Notes: a model not told the origin generated them from the sequence alone. DNA of 64,000 nucleotides from Paenibacillus oleatilyticus (GCF_018998565.1 NZ_JAHNZO010000012.1:124001-188000), one strand, 5' to 3'. Counted from the first letter of the stretch, positions 9,035 through 17,427 are shown. Numbers and translations are program-made.

Positions 9035-10621
9035 ATGAACATCACCGTCGAACAAGTGTTGTCCATTTATCCGTTGTCCGAAGGAAAGCTTGTTGCCGGA
9101 CAAAGCGGTGCGTCGCGCCTCGTGAAGTCGGTTAAAGTCATGGATACGCCGGATATTGCCGATTGGATCAAGGAAGGCGAGATGGTATTCACGACCGCTT
9201 ATTGGATGAAAGACGTCCCGGATGATGCTATTCCTCTGCTTCGCAAGTTGAACCAGCGCCGCTCGGCTGCACTCGGAATTAAGATCGGCCGCTCTTGGGA
9301 CGAGGTACCCGAGCCGATCCTTGAAGAAGCCAACCGCCTCGATTTCCCTCTGATCAAATTGCCTTACGAATGTTCTTTTTCCGACCATTTGCACGGACTG
9401 TTTCATGTCGAAATGCACTACCATACGCAAATTCTTCACACCGTGCTCGAAAAACAAAAGAGGCTGATGCAATTCGCACTAAGGCCGGATCGGATAAACC
9501 ATTTTTTTCAGAAGCTTCTGGCTATCTTAGGGTATCCGATCGCCGTTGTCGGTTCCCGCGGTCAACTCGTATTCAATGCGACGTCATTCGGAGCTTCGCA
9601 GCTGCTGCACGGCTGGCCGTGGGAGAAAGAAGCGCAGTGGGCGTTTGTGGAAGAGAGTCGATGTTTTCGCGTTCCGCTTATGGAGCACGAGGAGTGTATC
9701 GGCTACATGGTCATTTTTCCGGAGAATCCCGTTCCGGTAAAGGTGGAGGAAGAGTTGTTTCTGCAAACGGCGGAGATCATTTCATATCATATGGGAGTGA
9801 TCTTCAATGAGTATCGAAACCATGCGGCGCAAAACGATCTGGGGGTGCTGCTGAGCCGGTATTTGCGGGGGAGCGGTACGATTGAAGCGCTGACGGAAGA
9901 GGCGGCCCGGCGGGGCATTCCGCTGTTTCAGGGCGCATATCGGGGGCTGCTTGCCCTGGTATCGCCGGATGCGGGCGGTGTGGAGAAGGACAGGCTGCTG
10001 CGGAATATCCGTGAGGAAATGCAGTATCATCCGGAGCTCAAGGAGATGGCCATTATTCATTTTTGCATCCAGGAGGGCTTGTTCTCCGTCATCCTGGCCG
10101 ATGCCCCCGGGGCCGAAGGGAAGCTGCCCGACTTGCTGCGTACGTGTCTGCGCGGGGTGCTGCAGGAGGACTGCGGCGCTCCGCTTCGGATCTGTATCAG
10201 CAATAAGAAGAACAGACCGGGTCAACTGCGGGATGCGTACAAAGAATGCCTGGAGACGGCCCGGCTGGCCGACCGGCTCGGCATTCGGGATGCCGTGGTG
10301 CAATTTGGGACAGTCGAACTCGCGTACTTGTTCCAGCATGTCCCCAAGGAGCATATGCAGACATACGTCAACGAGGTGCTCGAGATGTTGTTGAAGAAGG
10401 ACCCGGAATATTCGCAGGAAATGCTGCGTACGTTGGAAACGTTCATTGAGAACGACGGGCAAGTTAACGAAACGGCCAAGCAGCTGCTGATTCACCGCAA
10501 TACGGCGGCTTACCGGCTGGAGAAGATCGGCGAGCTGCTGGAAGTCGATTACAAAAAAATAAACGATCTGCTTCGCTTGAAGCTGGCGTTTACTTTTAAA
10601 CAAATGCTGAAGCCGATGTAA
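9035..10621 (+). CDS. PucR-family transcriptional regulator
   Basis: A 528-residue regulator. The N terminus (about residues 1-125) is the purine-catabolism regulator domain (ITVEQVLSIYPL, then VKVMDTPDIADWIKEGEMVFTT cut into its motif parts). A GAF/GGDEF-like central region follows, and a C-terminal PucR helix-turn-helix (about 460-525, FIENDGQVNETAKQLLIHRN then TAAYRLEKI). The family usually activates adjacent purine, amino-acid or amine catabolic genes in response to a ligand. Here no obvious target operon is adjacent, so its regulon is unknown. GGAGGTG precedes the ATG. Confidence 0.9.
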   Translation: MNITVEQVLSIYPLSEGKLVAGQSGASRLVKSVKVMDTPDIADWIKEGEMVFTTAYWMKDVPDDAIPLLRKLNQRRSAALGIKIGRSWDEVPEPILEEANRLDFPLIKLPYECSFSDHLHGLFHVEMHYHTQILHTVLEKQKRLMQFALRPDRINHFFQKLLAILGYPIAVVGSRGQLVFNATSFGASQLLHGWPWEKEAQWAFVEESRCFRVPLMEHEECIGYMVIFPENPVPVKVEEELFLQTAEIISYHMGVIFNEYRNHAAQNDLGVLLSRYLRGSGTIEALTEEAARRGIPLFQGAYRGLLALVSPDAGGVEKDRLLRNIREEMQYHPELKEMAIIHFCIQEGLFSVILADAPGAEGKLPDLLRTCLRGVLQEDCGAPLRICISNKKNRPGQLRDAYKECLETARLADRLGIRDAVVQFGTVELAYLFQHVPKEHMQTYVNEVLEMLLKKDPEYSQEMLRTLETFIENDGQVNETAKQLLIHRNTAAYRLEKIGELLEVDYKKINDLLRLKLAFTFKQMLKPM

Positions 10622-10756
10622 GCCGTCTCGCCACGTCGAAAGGAAGCTATAGGAAAGCTGCCCGAACGGTTCAATCTAGTGCCCCGGCCGGATCTGATTC
10701 CGGCTGGGTGGTTGCTGTACATGCAGGAACGGGCTTCCAGAGTGTGAAGGAATTAC

Positions 10757-10786
10757 TTGACATATTTTAGCGAGAAGGCTTACAAT
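10757..10786 (+). promoter_or_regulatory. Promoter of the c-di-GMP riboswitch transcript
   Basis: TTGACA (10757-10762) and TACAAT (10781-10786) with an 18-base spacer. Transcription would begin near 10793, about 40 bases before the riboswitch core. Confidence 0.65.
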
Positions 10787-10830
10787 TTTATCAAGCGCCG
10801 CTTGCAGGGCAAGGACGCAGAAGACATCTT

Positions 10831-10914
10831 CACTGATAAAGGCAAACCTGTTGAAAAGCGGGGACGCAAAGCTCCGGGTCTAAGGCATAAGATATGCGAT
10901 GACGGCCGAGCCGC
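10831..10914 (+). ncRNA. Cyclic di-GMP-I (GEMM) riboswitch
   Basis: The conserved core is present in order: GGCAAACC, a short stem with a GAAA-type loop, GGGACGCAAAGC, TCCGGGTCTAAGG, then a second helix closing with GACGGCCGAGCCGCC. These are the invariant ligand-pocket and tetraloop-receptor elements of the class I c-di-GMP aptamer. Downstream, CTTAAACG (10930-10937) can pair with CGTTTAAG (10950-10957), a possible expression platform without a clear T-run. The first gene downstream is the HPr-like gene at 11121, with a second possible promoter (TATAAT 11066-11071) in between. Confidence 0.88.
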
Positions 10915-11065
10915 CAAAGAGGGATGCAGCTTAAACGTACGCTCCGTTCCGTTTAAGATTGCGGGGCTATTTGTCATGCGCCGCAGGAACAAACGAGAAA
11001 CATGCGTATTTCCCGGTCAGGGAAAAAATGGGCATGCAAACGTTTTCCCCTCCTTGGAATTGCAG

Positions 11066-11071
11066 TATAAT
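11066..11071 (+). promoter_or_regulatory. Possible second -10 box ahead of the HPr-like gene
   Basis: A perfect TATAAT 50 bases before the HPr-like start, with no convincing -35 box. If active, the HPr-like/MEKHLA pair would be only partly under riboswitch control. Confidence 0.35.
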
Positions 11072-11120
11072 ACAGTCAACTTTATATACTCTTTCCATTA
11101 ATATGTACCGGAGGCGTATC

Positions 11121-11387
11121 ATGCGAGTTCACGAAATTGTTATTTCCGATGATCTGCGGCCCGAATATTTGCAGCAAATCGTTCAGTATGCCAATCAATA
11201 TCGTTCTGATATCAAAATCCGTTTCGAGGCGGAGTGTATGCAGCTCGATGCCAAGAGCATCCTCGGGATGATGCTCATTCCGATCCGGCGCGGGACGAGA
11301 TTGACGATCCAGACGAAAGGCGCCGACGAAGAGGAAGCGATCGAGATGATGAGTTCTATGCTGGAGAACAAGGAGCGTCAAGTATGA
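11121..11387 (+). CDS. HPr-like protein lacking the phosphorylatable histidine
   Basis: An 88-residue protein of the length and fold pattern of HPr phosphocarriers. The HPr kinase target region is intact (DAKSILGMM, Ser46), but there is no histidine anywhere in the active-site loop around residues 9-20, so it cannot carry the PTS phosphate from Enzyme I. This is the arrangement of Crh, a regulatory HPr paralog acting through Ser46 phosphorylation. GGAGG lies 5-6 bases ahead of the ATG. Its stop overlaps the next start (ATGA), so it is translationally coupled to the MEKHLA protein. A c-di-GMP riboswitch lies about 200 bases upstream. Confidence 0.8.
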   Translation: MRVHEIVISDDLRPEYLQQIVQYANQYRSDIKIRFEAECMQLDAKSILGMMLIPIRRGTRLTIQTKGADEEEAIEMMSSMLENKERQV

Positions 11388-11851
11388 TCTTGCCGAATCG
11401 AGGCATTGGGGCCGGCTCCGACCATGCGGAACGGCTCGTCCGCAGTTACCGCCGATTGACGGGAAGCGAGCTGCTTCCGGAACCGGAAAGCACCGGCAGC
11501 TTAGTCGAGCGGCTGTTCCTGTCGCCGATTGTCGTGTTGTCTCATGGGACCGAGGACGACCCGGTGTTGAACTATGGCAACCAAGCGGCGCTGCATTTGT
11601 GGGAGATGGATTGGGAGACGTTCACCCGTACCCCGTCGAGGTATACGGCGGAAGCGATGGAGCGCACGCAGCGCGAGCGGTTGTTGAAGAAGGTGCAGGA
11701 GCAAGGATATGCCGACGATTACACCGGAATCCGCATCTCCCGCAGCGGACGAAGATTTTATATTAAGAAGGCAACGGTTTGGAATATCACGGACGAGGAT
11801 GGCCGCTATGCAGGGCAAGCCGCCTGCTTCTCCGAATTCGAATATTGTTGA
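11384..11851 (+). CDS. MEKHLA-domain protein
   Basis: A 155-residue protein. From about residue 40 it matches the MEKHLA (PAS-related) domain: LSPIVVLSHGTEDDPVLNYG, NQAALHLWEMDWETF, then PSRYTAE, and a C-terminal half with GRRFYIKKATVWNI. The domain is known as a small ligand-sensing module found alone in bacteria and at the end of some plant homeodomain proteins. The start ATG 11384 overlaps the stop of the HPr-like gene. No DNA-binding or enzymatic domain is present; it may act on a partner such as the HPr-like protein. Confidence 0.82.
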   Translation: MILPNRGIGAGSDHAERLVRSYRRLTGSELLPEPESTGSLVERLFLSPIVVLSHGTEDDPVLNYGNQAALHLWEMDWETFTRTPSRYTAEAMERTQRERLLKKVQEQGYADDYTGIRISRSGRRFYIKKATVWNITDEDGRYAGQAACFSEFEYC

Positions 11852-11985
11852 ATGATCCCCGTCCGTCCGGCGGGGATTTCTTGTGTGCAGGAACCTGTTA
11901 TCGTTCATATCCAGTTTATATTTCTGTTGTATTGTAAGTCCTAGTGGAAGGAAGTTGAACATCAGAAAGGCGGTTGACGAAGCAG

Positions 11986-12660
11986 ATGAGCAGAATCATG
12001 GTTGTCGACGACGATCCGCATATCCGCGAGCTGGTTAAAGTATGCTTGCGTCAAGAAGGCTTTACGGTGCATGAAGCCGCCCACGGTCAGGAGGCGCTCG
12101 ACAAGCTGGAATCGTTCAAAGCGGATTTGGTCATTCTCGATATTATGATGCCGCATATGGACGGCTGGGAGCTGTGCCGTCAGCTTCGGCAGCTTTACGA
12201 TTTGCCGCTGCTCATGCTGACGGCGATCGGCGAGACGAAGCAGAAGGTCAAGGGCTTCGAGCTCGGCACCGACGATTATCTCGTGAAACCATTTGAGCCG
12301 GCAGAGCTGATTGTCCGCGTGAAGGCGCTGCTCAAGCGGTACCGGATCGCTTCGTCGCAGACGCTGCAGGTCGGCGAACTGACGATGAACCGTCTTACAT
12401 ACGAGCTTTCCGTAGGGCAGGGGAATATCACGCTTCCGCTCAAGGAATTCGAATTGTTGTTCAAGCTGGCAAGCTATCCCGGCAAAACGTTCTCGCGCGA
12501 TCAGCTGATCGAGGACATTTGGGGCTACGATTATGACGGAGGCGAGCGGACCGTCGACGTTCATGTGAATCGCCTTCGCGAACGGTTTCCCGAGGACCGG
12601 CATTCGTTCAAGATCAGCACGATCCGGGGGCTCGGCTACCGGCTGGAGCTGCGGGTATAG
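11986..12660 (+). CDS. OmpR-family response regulator without an adjacent kinase
   Basis: A 224-residue regulator: an N-terminal receiver with acidic pocket VVDDD, phospho-accepting Asp in LVILDIMMP and Lys in DDYLVKPF, then a winged-helix DNA-binding domain ending GLGYRLELR. No histidine kinase gene is next to it. The start is uncertain: ATG 11986 gives the canonical N terminus, while TTG 11974 lies close behind AGAAAGG. It is followed by a truncated methyltransferase gene. Confidence 0.9.
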   Translation: MSRIMVVDDDPHIRELVKVCLRQEGFTVHEAAHGQEALDKLESFKADLVILDIMMPHMDGWELCRQLRQLYDLPLLMLTAIGETKQKVKGFELGTDDYLVKPFEPAELIVRVKALLKRYRIASSQTLQVGELTMNRLTYELSVGQGNITLPLKEFELLFKLASYPGKTFSRDQLIEDIWGYDYDGGERTVDVHVNRLRERFPEDRHSFKISTIRGLGYRLELRV

Positions 12661-12713
12661 AGGAGAGGGCCGACAGAGAATAGCTTCCAATTAACAGATC
12701 GGCAGGAGGATAC

Positions 12714-13118
12714 ATGAATCCATCGGACAAAAAACTAGGCGCTCTCCGGCGCGTCATGGAAGCGCAGTTCCGGGCGAACGCAACGACGAATCTGTTCACG
12801 TTTCAAGCGGAGGATGCGGTCCTGTCGAAGGAAGCCGTCGCTGTTGCCATGCAGGGGAAAGATGGGGCTGCCGGGATGCCGCCCCCTTTGTTCGGCGATG
12901 AATCCGAGAGTCACAGTCCGGTGCTGCTCCATATCCCATGCTACGAATATACGCCCGAGCTTCAAATCGAACTGCTTGGCATCGATATCAACAAGCTGTG
13001 GACGCCGGTGCTGGACATCGGCTGCGGCATGAGCGGGCGCTTGGTGCGCCGCTTGCGGCAGCAAGGCTTCGAGGCGTACGGTCTGGATGCGTTCGCGCCG
13101 GACGGCCTAGCCGGATGA
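12714..13118 (+). pseudogene. 3'-truncated class I SAM methyltransferase
   Basis: A 134-residue frame that starts well (GGAGGATAC before ATG) and reaches the SAM-binding motif I, VLDIGCGMSGRL, and the following acidic strand (AYGLDAF), then stops at 13118. Class I methyltransferases need roughly 100 more residues for the catalytic core, so the 3' half is missing. A terminator follows at once. It may be a remnant left by deletion. Confidence 0.65.
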
Positions 13119-13125
13119 AAAAAGC

Positions 13126-13175
13126 GAGAAAGCAGAATGGAGGGGCGCCGCTCCGAAGTTCTGCTCTTTCCTTTT
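13126..13175. terminator. Bidirectional terminator between the truncated methyltransferase and luxR-type gene
   Basis: GAGAAAGCAGAA (13126-13137) pairs with TTCTGCTCTTTC (13159-13170), with T-rich sequence on the right and A-rich on the left, so both convergent genes are served. Confidence 0.8.
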
Positions 13176-13182
13176 GTGGAAG

Positions 13183-14259
13183 TTAATGCACGCCGAACCG
13201 GGAAAACAGCTGCCAAATTAGCTCACGTCGGCTTTTTACGCCGGTTTTCTCAAAAATCGACTTCAGATGATCCTGAACCGTGTACGGGGAAATGTGAAGC
13301 GAGCGGGCTAGCTCTTTGGTAGACAAGCCTCTGACGAGCTGGTCGAGAATTTGCTTTTCCCGTTCCGACAAGCCGTACGCTTCCGCAATAAGAGGGAGTA
13401 TGTCGGACGGTTTGGCCGGTTCGAACAAAACGGCCAGCTGCGCCGCAGTGGAAGAACCGCTTAGCCGGCTTGCCCGGATAGTCAAGTAGGGGCCTTGAGG
13501 CAAGCGGATGCACACTTTCGCCGGTGATGTCCTCTCTCCGGCGGCAGCAGGTTCCCACAGGGCGCGGGAGCAGACTGCCCGGATCGGCCTCGGCAACGTC
13601 CCGTCGTCGATGCGCTCCCATTGCCGCAGCTGCGCCAGCCAGCAATCCGCGGCCGTATTGGAGGAGACGTTGGCAAAACGGTCGGATAGCACTAAAATGC
13701 CCGGGCCTTCTTCCATCCAAGCGATCTTCTCGGGGGGCAGGGCGAGGCTTGTTTTTCGCAATTGAAAGGCAATCGAGGGGACGAGCGAAGAAATGAATTT
13801 GCGCTCCTCCTCCTGGAATAACGGACGGCCCGTATGACGGAACAGCGTCAAATACCCCCAACATGCCCCTTCGTATACAAGCGCGGCACGCAGTTCGTCA
13901 TGAAACCCCGCAGGAAGCAGCACTTCCCGATAGCGCGCGCTTCTCTCCAGCTGGCCTTCCGTCGCTCCGCTCAAGGTAGCGACGGGATCGGCCGCATGAA
14001 CCAAGCGGTCGTACGTGTTAATATCTCCGCGCGAATACTCAAATTCAAACAGTCGATGATGGATCGCCTCGACGCCTTCCTCAGTAATCGCTCCTGTGGA
14101 TAGCAGGGTCTGCGGATCGACAGCGGTGCAGCAAGCGGCATCGAACGGCACGACTGCACGCAATTGCTCAATCAGCGCGGTTCTGTACTCTTGCGAAGAT
14201 GAAGCGGTCTGGCCAAGTTTTGTCATCGTTTGCATAAAGCCTTCCATCTGTGTATTCAT
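13183..14259 (-). CDS. LuxR-type transcriptional regulator with sensory N-terminal region
   Basis: A 358-residue regulator. The C-terminal 60 residues are a clear LuxR helix-turn-helix (LSEREKQILDQLVRGLSTKE, then ISPYTVQDHLKSIFEKTGV). The N-terminal 280 residues have a GAF-like composition (FDAACCTAVDPQTLL near the start) and probably bind a ligand. GGGAG precedes the ATG. It is divergent from a decayed transporter gene, and a palindrome at 14300-14317 in the shared region is a candidate operator. Confidence 0.88.
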   Translation of the reverse strand: MNTQMEGFMQTMTKLGQTASSSQEYRTALIEQLRAVVPFDAACCTAVDPQTLLSTGAITEEGVEAIHHRLFEFEYSRGDINTYDRLVHAADPVATLSGATEGQLERSARYREVLLPAGFHDELRAALVYEGACWGYLTLFRHTGRPLFQEEERKFISSLVPSIAFQLRKTSLALPPEKIAWMEEGPGILVLSDRFANVSSNTAADCWLAQLRQWERIDDGTLPRPIRAVCSRALWEPAAAGERTSPAKVCIRLPQGPYLTIRASRLSGSSTAAQLAVLFEPAKPSDILPLIAEAYGLSEREKQILDQLVRGLSTKELARSLHISPYTVQDHLKSIFEKTGVKSRRELIWQLFSRFGVH

Positions 14260-14299
14260 AAACGTCTCCCGATTTTATTCTTGAAAGGTCAAGGGAACA

Positions 14300-14317
14300 A
14301 TCCCATATTTGTGGGAT
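14300..14317. promoter_or_regulatory. Palindrome in the LuxR/transporter intergenic region
   Basis: ATCCCA and TGGGAT flank a 6-base centre. It lies between the divergent LuxR gene and the downstream cluster, which fits an operator. No transcription-terminator features are present. Confidence 0.45.
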
Positions 14318-14338
14318 GGTGCTTTCGCTCCGCACTCT

Positions 14339-14359
14339 TATAATTGAGAATGATTCTTA
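14339..14359 (+). promoter_or_regulatory. TATAAT box overlapping a Fur-box-like palindrome
   Basis: TATAAT (14339-14344) is followed directly by TGAGAATGATTCTTA (14345-14359). The latter fits the 7-1-7 Fur consensus TGATAATNATTATCA at 11 of 14 informative positions. It would give iron-responsive repression of the genes that follow. The match is by eye only. Confidence 0.45.
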
Positions 14360-14400
14360 TTCTTAGTTTACAGGACACAGAAGGAGTTGGAAAGAACCTA

Positions 14401-14913
14401 ATGGGCTTTTTACAGCATCGCGCATTGAAATCGATTCTAGCGGGAGTGCTCGTTTTTGCCGCCTTGGCGGGCTATGGGCTGGAGGGAAAGGTTAAGCTCG
14501 CCTACGGGACAGTGCCGGATATCATGCAGCAATTGGCCGGCGGCACAATCAAGCATGCCGTCCTGCCCGAGCCGGTATTAAGCGGCTTACGGATGAAGCT
14601 GGGGGGACGGCTGAATGGCGTCGTCGATTATCAAAAAACATGGCGGGATACGTACGGAGAAGACTTGCCTCAAGCGGGGATTTTTGTTCATAGCGGATGG
14701 GCCAAGACGCATCCGGAGGAAATCGTCCGCTTTCAGAGCTTGTATCAGGAAGCGATGCAGAAGACGGTCAAGCAGCCGGAGGAAGGGATGAAGCTGAAGG
14801 CCGGTGCGTTCGGTTTGACGGAGGCGGCGCTGCTGCAAGCGATGCCGCACATCGGTCTTACCTTCTTTTCTGCGCCGGATAAGCTAAAGCTGAAACAAGC
14901 GTCCGGCGCCTAA
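14401..14913 (+). pseudogene. Decayed ABC substrate-binding lipoprotein (NMT1/SsuA-like) with internal deletion
   Basis: A 170-residue frame. It keeps a signal-peptide-like start (about residues 1-25) with LAGYG where a lipobox LAGCG is expected, so the lipidated cysteine seems to have mutated to Tyr. It then jumps straight into sequence typical of the middle and C-terminal half of NMT1/THI5-like proteins (GGTIKHAVLPEPVLSGLRMK). Normal family members are about 320 residues, so roughly 150 are missing. An in-frame start at 14344 is less likely than ATG 14401. I infer a broken gene. Confidence 0.62.
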
Positions 14914-14936
14914 TAACTTCCCTTTGAGGAGGAACG

Positions 14937-15668
14937 ATGAGAATGGACGAAAAACATGTCCCGATGAGTTGGGATCACCCGGAGGTTTGCCGTTACGAAG
15001 AGACTATTGCCCTGAAAATTCCGGGCTACGCGCATATGTACGAGATGACGGACCGCCTGATCGCGGTACACTTGAATACAACTCGATCGAATGAGGAGAA
15101 CCGGGCAGCGAAGCTGCTGATTGTTGGTGCCGGAGGCGGTCAAGAGCTTGTAACGTTCGGAAGCCGGCACCAGGACTGGTCGTTTGCAGGGATCGATCCT
15201 TCCGCCCGCATGCTGGAAATTGCGAAGGCGCGGGTAGAGCGGGCCGGGCTCTCGGATCGGGTATCGTTCGTTCAGGGCACGGTCGAGCAGCTCTCTCAGG
15301 GGCATGAATTTGATGCCGCCACCTGCTTGCTGGTGCTTCATTTTGTAAGCGGGCGATCGCAGAAAAAGGAGCTGCTCTGCCGGATCGCAGAGCGCCTCAA
15401 GCCCGGTGCGCCGCTTTGTCTCGCTTCGATCAACGGGGAGACGGGCACGGCCGCATTTGGGATGCAGATGCAGGCTTGGAGGAGCCACATGTTGGATAAC
15501 GGCATCTCCTCGCAGGAATGGGAACGGTTTGCGGCCTCCATCGGCCGGGAATCCGATCCGGTTTCCTCTTCCAGCGTGCTGGAGCTTTTGGGCGAGGCGG
15601 GATTCATCCAGCCGATCCGTTATTTTGGGTCTTATTTTGTGGAAGCATGGTGCGCCGTCAAACAATAA
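14937..15668 (+). CDS. Class I SAM-dependent methyltransferase
   Basis: A 243-residue methyltransferase: motif I LLIVGAGGGQELV at about residue 60, acidic strand end GIDPSARML, and post-motif region FDAATCLLVLHFV. Substrate unknown. AGGAGG lies 4 bases before ATG 14937 and 10 bases before ATG 14943, so either start is possible. It is 18 bases ahead of the saccharopine-dehydrogenase-like gene and probably co-transcribed with it. Confidence 0.85.
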   Translation: MRMDEKHVPMSWDHPEVCRYEETIALKIPGYAHMYEMTDRLIAVHLNTTRSNEENRAAKLLIVGAGGGQELVTFGSRHQDWSFAGIDPSARMLEIAKARVERAGLSDRVSFVQGTVEQLSQGHEFDAATCLLVLHFVSGRSQKKELLCRIAERLKPGAPLCLASINGETGTAAFGMQMQAWRSHMLDNGISSQEWERFAASIGRESDPVSSSSVLELLGEAGFIQPIRYFGSYFVEAWCAVKQ

Positions 15669-15686
15669 AAGAAAGGTGGGAACCGC

Positions 15687-16778
15687 ATGAAGAACAAGAT
15701 CGTGGTGGTAGGCGGATACGGCCATGTGGGAACAACCATTTGCAAGCAATTGGGCGAGCGATACCCCGGCCATGTGTATGCTGCAGGAAGAAGCGCGGAG
15801 CGAGCGGAACGGCTCAGCCGGGAAACAGGCGGGAAGGTGAAGCCTCTGCCGCTGGATATCCGCAATCCAACCGATTCGGACGTTCTGAACGACGCCAAGC
15901 TGGTGATCATGTGTTTGGATCAGACGGATACCGCTTTCGTCCGATCCTGCTTCCGAAACGGGACGCATTATATCGATGTATCCGCGAACGGCGCTTTTCT
16001 TAACCAAGTGGAACTGTGGGGACGGGAGGCCGAAGCGCACGGCGCAACGGCCGTACTGAGCATCGGCCTTGCGCCGGGCTTAACGAATTTGCTTGCGCTT
16101 GAGGCAAGGAAGCTGTTGGAGCAAGTCCACGAGATCGATATTACGATCATGCTCGGGTTAGGGGATCGGCACGGCGAAGCTGCGATCGCATGGACCGTCG
16201 ATAATCTGAATGCCCGTTTTGAAGTGATCCGGAACAACCGCAGCGTCGCGGTAAAAAGCTTCACGGACGGGCGGGTTGCGGATTTCGGAGCGGATTTTGG
16301 GCGCAAAAAAGCGTACCGGTTTCCTTTTTCCGACCAGCAAACGATAGCCCGGACGCTTGACGTACCGACCGTTTCCACACGGCTCTGCTTTGACTCGGGT
16401 ATGGTGACCGGTTTGGCAGCTGGATTGCGGGCGACGGGAGCAGCCGGCTTCTTGAAGGCGGGCTGGGTCCGTCAGGCGGCGATCTCAGGAATCGGAACGC
16501 TGCGCTACGGAGATGAGCGCTTTGCCGTCAAGGTTGACGCGCGAGGCAGCAAGGGGAATAAAGACGCCTATGTAGAGTGCTTCCTGCAAGGAATCCGTCA
16601 GTCAGACGTGACGGCGAAGGTGGCTGTATCGATAGCTGATGCCCTTTGCCGCAAGGATTTCCCGTATGGTGTATTTCATATCGAGCAATTGTTCGAGCTA
16701 GGCGATATGCGCGATTGGTTAGCAAAGGAAGCGGCTGTCGAGATCCGCTTGGACGGAAATCTGCATTCGACGGTATGA
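15687..16778 (+). CDS. Saccharopine dehydrogenase-like NAD(P)-binding protein
   Basis: A 363-residue protein with an N-terminal Rossmann motif (VVVGGYGHVGTTI) and the strand-turn features of the saccharopine dehydrogenase NADP-binding family (AAGRSAERAERL, then HYIDVSANGAF, then GLAPGLTNLLA). Family members are amino-acid oxidoreductases or carboxynorspermidine-type dehydrogenases; the substrate here is unknown. It follows a methyltransferase in the same operon, so the two may act in one small-molecule pathway. AAAGGTGGG precedes the ATG. Confidence 0.83.
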   Translation: MKNKIVVVGGYGHVGTTICKQLGERYPGHVYAAGRSAERAERLSRETGGKVKPLPLDIRNPTDSDVLNDAKLVIMCLDQTDTAFVRSCFRNGTHYIDVSANGAFLNQVELWGREAEAHGATAVLSIGLAPGLTNLLALEARKLLEQVHEIDITIMLGLGDRHGEAAIAWTVDNLNARFEVIRNNRSVAVKSFTDGRVADFGADFGRKKAYRFPFSDQQTIARTLDVPTVSTRLCFDSGMVTGLAAGLRATGAAGFLKAGWVRQAAISGIGTLRYGDERFAVKVDARGSKGNKDAYVECFLQGIRQSDVTAKVAVSIADALCRKDFPYGVFHIEQLFELGDMRDWLAKEAAVEIRLDGNLHSTV

Positions 16779-16840
16779 GTTGAAATGTGCTGCGGCTACA
16801 CGGGGAAGGTTGCGATTGTTGTTTAAAGAAGGGGGGAGGC

Positions 16841-16927
16841 ATGCTTGAGTTCTACCTCAAGCTGATGGCCCTATCTCTTCATTTGCGCGTTGCCCGATCG
16901 TACATCGTAACCAGTTCTTCCGTGTAG
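16841..16927 (+). pseudogene. Possible 5' stub of a lost third gene of the methyltransferase/dehydrogenase operon
   Basis: A strong GGGGGGAGG lies 4 bases before ATG 16841, but the frame gives only 28 residues. It begins with a hydrophobic MLEFYLKLMALSLHL, then runs into the 3' end of the opposite TetR fragment and stops. This looks like a gene start cut by a deletion that also brought in the TetR remnant. Confidence 0.4.
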
Positions 16928-17340
16928 AGGTCGATATCGAACTGATCGTTCTTGGCCAGTTGTTCGCCGGCAGCGTCAATTGCGCTTCGCAGCATTACCG
17001 CCATAAATCTTTTTGAAAAGCTTCTGAAGGTACCCTCCACCTCTTGTCCATATTGAAATATTTCTTCAAGCGGAGCATAAATGGCCTCCTCCTGCCCGGC
17101 AAAGCGCAATTCGCCTTGTTCGTTGCGATCGTTCGTCACGATTTCTATAACTGCCGCCACATGCTTTCGGTTCTCTTTGATAAAAAGTAAATTCGATACA
17201 ATATAGGCTCGTAACATATCGATGGCATTGTCCGGATTCTGCATATGCTTTTCCATGAATGAGGCGGCTTTTTGATATAAATCGACAACGACTCCCGTCA
17301 TCAATTCCTCTTTGTCCGAATCTCCGTGCGCCCTTACAAA
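16879..17340 (-). pseudogene. TetR-family regulator lacking its DNA-binding domain
   Basis: The frame contains a typical TetR C-terminal ligand/dimer domain (about 120 residues). Immediately before it, SDKEELMTGVVVDLYQKAA matches the end of the family's helix-turn-helix region. Upstream of that, the frame meets a stop and no helix-turn-helix sequence is found, so the first 40-50 residues are lost. The longest frame with a start codon is 16879-17304 (TTG). It cannot bind DNA in the usual way and is most likely a remnant. Confidence 0.62.
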
Positions 17341-17427
17341 GGAACACTATCCAGAGACAAACGGCTGTGATAAAATTACCTATTGTCAGAACGGCTTCGG
17401 AACAGGATACCAGAGCGGAAGGACAGA

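Noticed and set aside
10757-11101. 114-residue frame spanning the riboswitch
   Set aside because: It begins inside the promoter -35 box and crosses the c-di-GMP aptamer. No ribosome-binding site, so it is not a gene.
15687-16778. Opine metallophore synthase (CntM-like)
   Set aside because: The sequence fits the saccharopine dehydrogenase NADP-binding family, not the opine dehydrogenase family of CntM, and no nicotianamine synthase-like gene lies nearby.
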